From assembly GCA_964568985.1 (NCBI GenBank), contig CAZMSP010000035.1, positions 1 to 17,289 on the forward strand: DNA of 17,289 bases, given 5' to 3'. Below, one piece after another: positions 1-5,291 of this stretch. Both the position numbers and the translations under genes were made by a program. Position 1 is the stretch's first letter. Each line of letters starts with the position of its first letter. The DNA comes from CAZBWE01 sp964568985 (GTDB lineage Bacteria > Planctomycetota > Phycisphaerae > Sedimentisphaerales > Anaerobacaceae). Below the pieces are notes generated by a model, which saw only the letters and a program-made list of their open reading frames with translations, made no database searches and was not told the DNA's origin.

Positions 1-429
1 ATAATCGGCATCGGCTGGGTCCTCAAGGATGGCTATCCACACGAAATGAGGGCTGCTGACTACGATGACTGGGTAACAGAAACAACTTCCGAGGACGCAA
101 GGCCGATGCACGGCCTAAACGGCGATATCCTTGTCTGGAATCCCGTCACCAAACGCCGACACGAGCTGACCTCTATGGGCATTCGAGTTAACGCAGAGAC
201 GCTCAAAAAGCAGTTGGAGATTTCAGGCCAGCTTGATTTCCTAAAATTGCCATATCACCGGGCCATCATCAACAATGAGATTCCTCTGAGCATCGGCGGA
301 GGCATCGGCCAATCCCGCACGTTTATGCTTCTATTGAAAAAGGCCCACATCGGCGAAGTCAGCGCCACCGTCTGGCCAAAAATACTAAAAGATATGTGCA
401 AAAAGAAAAACATCCACGTCATAGATTAA
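1..429 (+). CDS. asnA: Aspartate--ammonia ligase, C-terminal part (5' truncated by window edge)
   Basis: This is the C-terminal 142 residues of AsnA, which makes asparagine from aspartate, ammonia and ATP in the cytoplasm. The frame is open from base 1 and closes with TAA at 427-429. Visible family landmarks are a segment reading LKDGYPHEMRAADYDDW, then LNGDILVWNP, then SSMGIR-like TSMGIRVNAETLKKQL, then IGGGIGQSR with its glycine-rich run, which belongs to the class II aminoacyl-tRNA-synthetase-like catalytic core. AsnA is usually about 330 residues, so roughly the first 190 lie outside the window. The ending is normal in length and composition and nothing suggests a broken gene. It converges on the minus-strand gene ending at 550. 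Identification is by family recognition and is firm. Confidence 0.93.
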   Translation: MIGIGWVLKDGYPHEMRAADYDDWVTETTSEDARPMHGLNGDILVWNPVTKRRHELTSMGIRVNAETLKKQLEISGQLDFLKLPYHRAIINNEIPLSIGGGIGQSRTFMLLLKKAHIGEVSATVWPKILKDMCKKKNIHVID

Positions 430-514
430 GCGACGGCCTGCTCTTTTCAATACTGCTCAGGGATAAAAATCGGGTACATTGGGTTTGTTATTGGGGTGGG
501 ATTATTTTGACGTT

Positions 515-547
515 TGAGCTTGCCCCTGAAAATAAATTGGGGCTTAC
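515..547. repeat. Short dispersed repeat with GC stem, copy 1; possible terminator
   Basis: The segment holds GCCCC (522-526) and GGGGC (539-543) around an AT-rich loop, followed on the plus strand by a T-rich stretch. It lies between the convergent asnA and the gene ending at 550, so a terminator role is plausible though the stem is only 5 bp. The complement of this segment closely resembles 1617-1649: both read AAGCCCCAATT, a T-rich middle, GGGG and CAAGCTCA. It is therefore better described as one copy of a small repeat in inverted orientation. Confidence 0.45.
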
Positions 548-549
548 TT

Positions 550-930
550 TTAGTCCTGCCAGGTTCCTAAGGGTACTTTAACAGCTTTGGATGCTTTTGC
601 CCGCCGTCCTGTCTTGCGTCGGGAGGCGCGAGAGCCGGCAGATTGCTTAAGCGATTGAGGCTTAACCACTTTACGGTAGCCCAGGGCCGTTATCACCTCA
701 AGGACTTCGGTCCAGGTTGGAAAAGGTCTTTGATTTTTTCTTTTGTATTCATCAATAGCCATAAGAAAGTCGAATTGCTCATCGGACATTTGTCCTTCTT
801 CAGCGGCTTTTCGCTCATCACTTAGTCGTTTGCCTGGTCCTCGCTGAAGGTCCAGTCCCAAACGCCGGTCAACGACATTTTGTCTGCGGTCTTGACCGTT
901 ACGGCGGTCTATTGGAAGTTCTTTATCCAT
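550..930 (-). CDS. Conserved-type hypothetical protein with DRR repeats and a basic C-terminal tail
   Basis: I do not recognise a named function. The 126-residue product has three parts. Residues 1-25 contain repeated Asp-Arg-Arg (IDRRNGQDRRQNVVDRR). Residues about 48-90 form a compact, probably helical domain (DEQFDFLMAIDEYKRKNQR, then PFPTWTEVLEVITALGYRKV) of a kind I associate with planctomycete small proteins. The last 35 residues are rich in Lys, Arg, Ser and Ala (SRASRRKTGRRAKASKAVK), like a histone H1-type tail, and would suit nucleic-acid binding. No signal peptide or membrane segment is visible. The ATG is at 928-930 with only a weak AGGA about 11 bases upstream. It follows the DUF2007-like gene on the same strand after a hairpin-rich 211-bp gap, so it may be separately transcribed. 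DNA binding is inferred from composition only. Confidence 0.72.
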   Translation of the reverse strand: MDKELPIDRRNGQDRRQNVVDRRLGLDLQRGPGKRLSDERKAAEEGQMSDEQFDFLMAIDEYKRKNQRPFPTWTEVLEVITALGYRKVVKPQSLKQSAGSRASRRKTGRRAKASKAVKVPLGTWQD

Positions 931-973
931 TTTTATTATATCCTGTAGTTTTTTGTTTTTTCAGTCATAAAAG

Positions 974-1009
974 GGATTCGGATTTTGCTATATTGCAAAA
1001 TCCGAATCC
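974..1009 (-). terminator. Perfect 15-bp stem-loop, probable terminator or attenuator
   Basis: GGATTCGGATTTTGC (974-988) and its exact complement (995-1009) enclose a six-base loop. Read on the minus strand it is followed by CTTTTAT, a moderate U-run. It lies between the DUF2007-like gene (ends 1142) and the DRR protein gene (starts 930), so it would limit read-through from the first into the second. Confidence 0.6.
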
Positions 1010-1021
1010 ATATTTAATTAT

Positions 1022-1072
1022 CAGCCCGGCAAAACTTGTCTGACGACAGGCAAGATTTGTCCGAGCCGGCTG
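1022..1072. repeat. Long imperfect hairpin
   Basis: CAGCC (1022-1026) pairs with GGCTG (1068-1072), GGC (1028-1030) with GCC (1065-1067) leaving one bulged C, and CTTGTCTG (1035-1042) pairs with CAGGCAAG (1047-1054, one G-T wobble) across an ACGA loop. This looks like a REP-type intergenic palindrome; no gene is seen in it. Confidence 0.5.
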
Positions 1073-1083
1073 CCTTGCCATTG

Positions 1084-1141
1084 GCCCCTCTGCTTTATTG
1101 CTTGACTCCCCATCGGGGCAGGCGAAAGCAAAAACAGGGGC
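1084..1141 (-). terminator. Stem-loop directly after the DUF2007-like stop codon
   Basis: On the minus strand the base after the stop codon (1142-1144) begins GCCCCT (1141-1136), which pairs with AGGGGC at 1089-1084. Inside is a second stem, CCCC/GGGG (1108-1111 with 1115-1118) around a three-base loop. There is no strong U-run, so this could protect the 3' end of the mRNA rather than terminate on its own. Confidence 0.4.
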
Positions 1142-1462
1142 TCAAAACTCATCCTCAAAAAGCTGGCTGTCGAAATCATCTTCTTCCTCCTCTTCTAATG
1201 CGAAATCATAGAAGTCGTCGTAGGCATCCTGCGACTCAATTACGACATGTGCTTCATCGAGGTAATCTTCGGGAACCATAACAGCGATGTCTTTAGAACC
1301 TATCGACTGTTCATCCGGTTCGTTAACGACCACAGGGATATCGTTGACTTTTAGGAGGCTTTCATACTCTCTGGCCTGCTCCAAATCCGAAGTTACAGTC
1401 ACGACAACAAGCCCTTGTGGATTGGCCTGTGCTTTTTGAGTTTTTTTGGAACGCTTTGCCAT
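1142..1462 (-). CDS. DUF2007-like putative signal-transducing protein with acidic tail
   Basis: The 106-residue product begins with a basic stretch (MAKRSKKTQKAQ), then a ferredoxin-like small domain at about residues 18-75 reading VVVTVTSDLEQAREYESLL, NDIPVVV and IAVMVPEDYLDEAHVVIES. This matches the pattern of the DUF2007 family (beta strand, helix that scans a residue pair, GIP-type turn, then VPEDxxxEA). The tail is strongly acidic (EEEEEDDFDSQLFEDEF). The family has no firmly known biochemical function. I start at the ATG at 1460-1462 because GAGGAGA sits 4-5 bases upstream; the frame could also open at a TTG six codons earlier, but that would place the ribosome site inside the gene. No membrane segment is seen. 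Family assignment is by pattern only. Confidence 0.68.
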   Translation of the reverse strand: MAKRSKKTQKAQANPQGLVVVTVTSDLEQAREYESLLKVNDIPVVVNEPDEQSIGSKDIAVMVPEDYLDEAHVVIESQDAYDDFYDFALEEEEEDDFDSQLFEDEF

Positions 1463-1616
1463 TTTATCTCTCCTCAGCAAACCTGCTTAGGTCATACTCA
1501 ATATATCCTAACTAAGCTAATATTGGTTCTGAAAAATCGCTCGTCCCACCATTCTAAGGGGGCAGCACTCGTCCACATATCTTCGTCAAAATGAACCGAC
1601 TAAATTATTAAAAATT

Positions 1617-1649
1617 GCAAGCCCCAATTCTGTTTCGGGGTCAAGCTCA
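1617..1649. repeat. Short dispersed repeat, copy 2
   Basis: This segment reads GCAAGCCCCAATT, a T-rich centre, CGGGG and TCAAGCTCA. It matches the complement of 515-547 over most of 33 bases, with GCCCC and GGGG preserved as stem arms. Its position in a divergent promoter region rather than at a gene end argues against a purely terminator role. Confidence 0.45.
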
Positions 1650-1748
1650 TAAAAAGTGTAATTTATCGGTTGTTTTTTCGCTTACAACCACTTTTTTGCC
1701 TATCGGCTCTCTGAGAGCATAAATTTAGCGTTTCAAAAGATTTTTTTG

Positions 1749-1777
1749 TTGCAAATTTTCTTGCTTATGTGTAATAA
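1749..1777 (+). promoter_or_regulatory. Candidate sigma-70-like promoter for the histone gene
   Basis: TTGCAA (1749-1754) and TAATAA (1772-1777) are separated by 17 bases and lie in an AT-rich stretch upstream of the gene starting at 1873. Neither box is close to consensus, so this is tentative. Confidence 0.25.
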
Positions 1778-1802
1778 CAGGCCTTGGCAATGTGCCGGGT
1801 GG

Positions 1803-1821
1803 CACGGGCTTCCAGCCCGTG
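1803..1821. repeat. REP-type hairpin (CACGGGCT family)
   Basis: CACGGGCT (1803-1810) and AGCCCGTG (1814-1821) form a perfect 8-bp stem with a TCC loop. A sister hairpin with CCACGGGC/GCCCGTGG arms occurs at 14321-14339. The element falls in the presumed 5' untranslated region of the histone gene. Confidence 0.6.
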
Positions 1822-1872
1822 GAAACACGGACTATTAGAATTTTAACTTTTTTAGCTTGGAGGTTTTTACCT

Positions 1873-2058
1873 ATGGCAAAGGGAAAAGAGTCTTTAGTTG
1901 TGGCCAGTAAAGTCAAGGCCTACATCAGGAGCAAGAAAATGATGACATCATCTGATGCGCTCGGGGCGCTCAATGATAAAATCTACGGTATTCTTGATGG
2001 TGCCATTGCTCGGACCAAGGCCAATCGTCGCAGCACAGTTAAGCCTCAGGACCTGTAG
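1873..2058 (+). CDS. Bacterial histone-fold protein (Bd0055-like), 61 residues
   Basis: The product reads as a single minimal histone fold: a short helix 1 after LVVASKVKAYIRSK (about residues 8-21), a long helix 2 from SSDALGALNDKIYGILDG to ARTKAN (about 26-51), and a loop RRSTVKPQDL (52-61) that matches the conserved histone RxTVxxxD(I/L) loop before helix 3. Helix 3 is nearly absent, as in the short bacterial histones exemplified by Bdellovibrio Bd0055. Family members bind DNA as dimers on the nucleoid. The ATG at 1873 is preceded by GGAGG with a 9-base gap; the frame opens 27 codons earlier, but that part runs through a REP hairpin (GTGFQPV) and is not protein. It is monocistronic as far as can be seen, with its own upstream region of over 400 bp. 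DNA binding is inferred from the family. Confidence 0.8.
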   Translation: MAKGKESLVVASKVKAYIRSKKMMTSSDALGALNDKIYGILDGAIARTKANRRSTVKPQDL

Positions 2059-2167
2059 GTCATTAGAGGTTCTTGTAGTATTTTATTTCTGACAGGATGG
2101 ATTTGCTGTGCGATAACATCTTTTGGTTGCGTATCTTACGTTTGCGACAGCGTTTTTAACCGAGGCC

Positions 2168-2280
2168 GTCCCGCACCAATTGCCGCGACTCGACTGAGCT
2201 TGTTGAAGTCTAACCAGAGCTTCTATTACTGCTACTGCACAGGGCTTTGATAACCCGATACAGCTCAATTGGTGCGGGAC
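2168..2280. repeat. Large inverted repeat with 15-bp perfect arms
   Basis: GTCCCGCACCAATTG (2168-2182) and its exact complement (2266-2280) enclose 83 bases; one mismatch outside them the pairing resumes for two bases (GC/GC). The arms could be the base of a structured RNA or the ends of a small non-autonomous mobile element. No flanking target duplication is evident to me. Confidence 0.55.
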
Positions 2281-2651
2281 AGCTTTTTAATTGAATATGC
2301 ACATTTTCAAGAGCAGCAATACACAGCATTTATGACCTGTCCTGCTATGATTTGTGCGCGTGTTTTCGCAAAGAAGTCATTAGTCAACGCTTGGCTATTG
2401 GCCTATAAAATACTGGTTATCAGTGCCAAAACTCACTTTTTTTAGAAATTTATTGAACATATCTGCCTAAAAACCCGATTTATAATAACAGGGAACAAGG
2501 CAAACGTAGCATTTTTAGCCTGCTCGAAGTTAAGGTTGCATAATTTCTTGCCGATAAAGTGGTTACCAACGATGGACAGCACCATTAGGCGGTCAGGAAC
2601 TTTAGATTTGGCTAGTTGTAACATTAAATTGAAGAGGAACAATCTGCCATA

Positions 2652-2665
2652 ACATCTTCGGATGT
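2652..2665 (+). promoter_or_regulatory. UUCG tetraloop hairpin in the glycogen operon leader
   Basis: ACATC (2652-2656) and GATGT (2661-2665) close a TTCG loop in the very stable C(UUCG)G context, 34 bases before the first start codon. It may stabilise or set the structure of the leader. The role is inferred. Confidence 0.35.
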
Positions 2666-2699
2666 AGATAGTTATGAAATTGAACCGACGGGGGAATGT

Positions 2700-3989
2700 A
2701 TGAAGATTTTCATGTTGGGCTGGGAGTTTCCTCCGTTTATCAGCGGCGGATTGGGCACAGCTTGCTATGGACTTACGAAGGCATTAGACCAGCTTGGAAT
2801 AAGCGTAACTTTTGTTTTGCCAAAAATTGTTGATAGCGAATATGCTACTCATGTTAAGCTGCTAACCCCTGGTTCCCAGGTGTCCGCTGCATCCTTCAAA
2901 TTCGGTGAGCTAAAAAATGTAAAATTCCACGCAATCGACTCCCCGTTACAGCCGTATTCAACCCCTGATGTTTACCAGCAGCGTATCGAAGAAAATTTGA
3001 GACGAAAACAGCAAATCCGTGGTGGCTTTGTTAGTTCAGCCAGTCAGCTTTTTGGCGGCATGCATTATAGCGGCGATATGTATGCTGAGGTCTGTCGTTA
3101 TGCTGCCGTTGCTGCTGGATTAGCCAGAGATGAGCAGTTTGATATTGTTCATGCGCATGACTGGATGACATACCCTGCGGGAATTGCGGTGGCCCAAATG
3201 AGTGGAAAGCCGCTCATTGTACATATTCATTCAACCGAATTTGACCGCAGTGGTGAGCACGTGCACCAGATGATTTATGACATCGAGCGGGAAGGTATGG
3301 AGCATGCTGATAAGGTAATCGCGGTTAGCCATTACACCCGCAGCATTATAATCAGCCGCTACGGCATCAGCGGTGATAAAGTTGAGGTTGTGCATAACGG
3401 TGTTGACCTCAATGACCATTGGCCTTTGGCGGAAACCGGTATCAATAAAGATGAGAAAATTGTCTTATTTTTAGGCCGAATTACAATGCAGAAAGGCCCT
3501 GAGTATTTCCTGCGGGCGGCCAAGAAGGTTCTTGAAGTAATGGATAATGTTAAGTTTGTTATGGTTGGCTCTGGCGATTTGATGTATCGAGCGGTTGAGA
3601 TGGCGGCAGAGCTTGGCATAGGCCACAAGGTCCTATTCACCGGCTTTTTGCACGGTGAGGATGTCCGCAGGATTTATAGGTCGGCCGATTTATATGTGAT
3701 GCCGTCGGTATCGGAGCCGTTTGGAATTGCTCCGCTGGAGGCACTGGATAATGATGTCCCTGTCATTATAAGTAAACAGAGTGGAGTATCAGAAGTCTTG
3801 AGACATGCTTTGAAAGTTGACTTCTGGGATGTCGACGAGATTGCCAACAAGACTGTAGCGGTGCTGAAATATCCTCCGCTGGAGATGACGCTGAGAAGTC
3901 ACGGCAATTTTGAGGTAAGGAAGCTGCGCTGGAAAGATTCAGCGGCAAAGTGTGTGAAAATTTATGAACAGACTATGGTCGCAGTTTAA
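2700..3989 (+). CDS. Glycogen synthase-like glycosyltransferase (GT4/GT5, GT-B fold)
   Basis: The 429-residue protein has the GT-B layout. The N-terminal domain opens with MLGWEFPPFISGGLGT (residues 5-20), where the GGLG loop binds the nucleotide-sugar phosphates, followed by DIVHAHDWMTYPAG (148-161). The C-terminal domain carries VHNGVD (231-236), LFLGRITMQKGPEYF (257-270), and SEPFGIAPLEA (338-348) with the ExxxxxxxE pair E339 and E347. It probably transfers glucose from UDP- or ADP-glucose onto an alpha-1,4-glucan in the cytoplasm. The combination with a GH57 amylase and a debranching enzyme immediately downstream supports glycogen synthesis rather than surface polysaccharide. The ATG at 2700 is preceded by a GGGGG run (2690-2694) five bases away as its ribosome site. 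Trehalose or sucrose synthesis enzymes of GT4 are the main alternative. Confidence 0.85.
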   Translation: MKIFMLGWEFPPFISGGLGTACYGLTKALDQLGISVTFVLPKIVDSEYATHVKLLTPGSQVSAASFKFGELKNVKFHAIDSPLQPYSTPDVYQQRIEENLRRKQQIRGGFVSSASQLFGGMHYSGDMYAEVCRYAAVAAGLARDEQFDIVHAHDWMTYPAGIAVAQMSGKPLIVHIHSTEFDRSGEHVHQMIYDIEREGMEHADKVIAVSHYTRSIIISRYGISGDKVEVVHNGVDLNDHWPLAETGINKDEKIVLFLGRITMQKGPEYFLRAAKKVLEVMDNVKFVMVGSGDLMYRAVEMAAELGIGHKVLFTGFLHGEDVRRIYRSADLYVMPSVSEPFGIAPLEALDNDVPVIISKQSGVSEVLRHALKVDFWDVDEIANKTVAVLKYPPLEMTLRSHGNFEVRKLRWKDSAAKCVKIYEQTMVAV

Positions 3990-4047
3990 TCGCATCGCGC
4001 ATGATGTGTGATGGTTCGTTTGTAATACACTTTTACGAGATACGACA

Positions 4048-5241
4048 ATGCCTTCAGTATGTTTCTATTTTCAGGTGCATCAACCCTTGCGGTTAAGGCA
4101 CTATACGGTATTTGACAAAAACGACCAATATTTTGACGATTATAAGAATGCTTTCATCTGCAGGAAGGTGGCAAATAAATGTTATCTTCCGACAAATCGA
4201 TTGCTGCTGGATATAATACGGCGATTTGAAGGCAGGTTTAAGGTAGCATACAGCATAACCGGTGTATTACTGGAGCAGTTTCAGCGGTTTTCACCGGAGG
4301 TTATGAGTACCTTTGATGCCCTGGCGGAAACCGGCTGTGTGGAATTCCTCGCTGAGACATATTATCACAGTTTGAGTTTTTTATATTCACGGGATGAATT
4401 CATAGAGCAGATCAATAAGCACGTCGAGGCCATTGACCGTTTTTTTGGCCAAAAACCGAAGATTTTTAGAAATACAGAACTGATATACAATAACGATTTG
4501 GCTGCTCTTATCGAGTCTATGGGAAGATTCGATGCGATAATGACCGAAGGAGCAGACCATATCCTTGGCTATAGAAGTCCAAATTTCATTTACCGGCCGA
4601 AGGGCTGTAGTAAATTGAAGCTCTTGCTGAAGAATTATTCTCTCAGCGATGATATTGCCTTTAGGTTTTCTAATCGTGATTGGCCTCAGTGGCCGTTGAC
4701 GGCGGATAAATTCGCTCGTTGGATAAGCGATGTTAATGGTAATGGAAATGTGGTCAACCTGTTTATGGATTATGAAACATTCGGTGAGCACCAGTGGGCT
4801 GATACCGGAATATTTGATTTTATGCGGCATCTGCCCGATGAGATTCTAAAACATCCGGACAACAATTTTAAGACACCCAGCGAGGTAGTTCAATGTTATG
4901 AGCCTGCCGACACCGTTGATGTGCCGCACATCATTAGCTGGGCTGATACTGAGAGGGACATATCAGCTTGGCTTGGAAACGCTATGCAATCCAATGCCAT
5001 TCATGAGCTTTATCGCCTTGAAAAGAGAATCAAAAAAACAAAAGACGATAATATCATTGCGGACTGGCGAAGATTGCAGGTGTCAGACCATTTTTATTAT
5101 ATGTGCACGAAATACTTTGCCGATGGCGATGTGCATAAATACTTTAATCCTTATGACTCGCCTTACGATTCTTATATAAACTTTATGAACATATTGGATA
5201 ATCTGCACAGCCGGTGTTTTAAGCACGCCTGTAGTGCATAA
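4048..5241 (+). CDS. Glycoside hydrolase family 57 alpha-amylase
   Basis: The 397-residue protein has GH57 signatures in order: FQVHQPLRLRHY near the N terminus (8-19), AYSITGVLLEQF (67-78), VEFLAETYYHSLSFL (98-112), FRNTELIYNND (140-150) with E144 as the predicted nucleophile, and FMDYETFGEHQW (239-250) with D241 as the predicted acid/base. It acts on alpha-1,4-glucans with retention of configuration and, lacking a signal peptide, is cytoplasmic. The length suits the short amylase-type GH57 proteins rather than the longer branching enzymes. It starts 58 bases after the glycosyltransferase and ends 50 bases before the debranching enzyme, so the three read as one operon for building and trimming glycogen. 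The ATG at 4048 has only a weak GAG upstream. Confidence 0.92.
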   Translation: MPSVCFYFQVHQPLRLRHYTVFDKNDQYFDDYKNAFICRKVANKCYLPTNRLLLDIIRRFEGRFKVAYSITGVLLEQFQRFSPEVMSTFDALAETGCVEFLAETYYHSLSFLYSRDEFIEQINKHVEAIDRFFGQKPKIFRNTELIYNNDLAALIESMGRFDAIMTEGADHILGYRSPNFIYRPKGCSKLKLLLKNYSLSDDIAFRFSNRDWPQWPLTADKFARWISDVNGNGNVVNLFMDYETFGEHQWADTGIFDFMRHLPDEILKHPDNNFKTPSEVVQCYEPADTVDVPHIISWADTERDISAWLGNAMQSNAIHELYRLEKRIKKTKDDNIIADWRRLQVSDHFYYMCTKYFADGDVHKYFNPYDSPYDSYINFMNILDNLHSRCFKHACSA

Positions 5242-5291
5242 CGTTTGGCGTATATCTGCTTATTATAATATGCCCTATTCGGGGGGAAACG

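Larger units (their letters stand above)
1463..1872. other. Divergent intergenic region, 410 bp
   Basis: This gap separates the minus-strand DUF2007-like gene from the plus-strand histone gene and should carry promoters for both. It holds the second copy of the AAGCCCC repeat (1617-1649), a candidate histone promoter (1749-1777), a small GCTCTC/GAGAGC palindrome near 1705-1717 and a REP-type hairpin (1803-1821). GCTTAG near 1489 and CTAAGC near 1511 form a loose inverted repeat just upstream of the DUF2007-like gene. I see no convincing coding sequence. Confidence 0.5.
2059..2699. other. 641-bp stretch without a supported gene
   Basis: It lies between the histone gene and the glycogen operon. 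It contains a weak hairpin over the histone stop codon (GACCT/AGGTC, about 2048-2060, then T-rich sequence), a large inverted repeat (2168-2280) and a leader hairpin (2652-2665). Two minus-strand open frames of 60-66 codons have no recognisable content and no ribosome site. A CTGAGCTTGTTGAAG motif at 2194-2208 resembles a repeat core also seen near 8042 and 15946. A promoter for the glycogen operon must be in the last part, but I cannot pick one. Confidence 0.5.

Noticed and set aside
1463..1480. TTG start six codons upstream for the DUF2007-like gene
   Set aside because: It would put the strong GAGGAGA ribosome site inside the coding region; the ATG at 1462 is ideally spaced from it.
1792..1872. 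Longer N terminus for the histone-fold protein (MPGGTGFQPV...)
   Set aside because: The extra codons translate a REP-type hairpin (1803-1821) that recurs elsewhere, and GGAGG sits just before the internal ATG at 1873.
2168..2280. tRNA or known riboswitch in the inverted repeat
   Set aside because: No TPsiC-arm sequence, anticodon-stem layout or known aptamer motif could be made out.
2083..2642. Two minus-strand open frames of 61 and 66 codons in the gene-free region
   Set aside because: No recognisable motif and no ribosome site; the second opens only with TTG and the first runs through the inverted repeat at 2168-2280.
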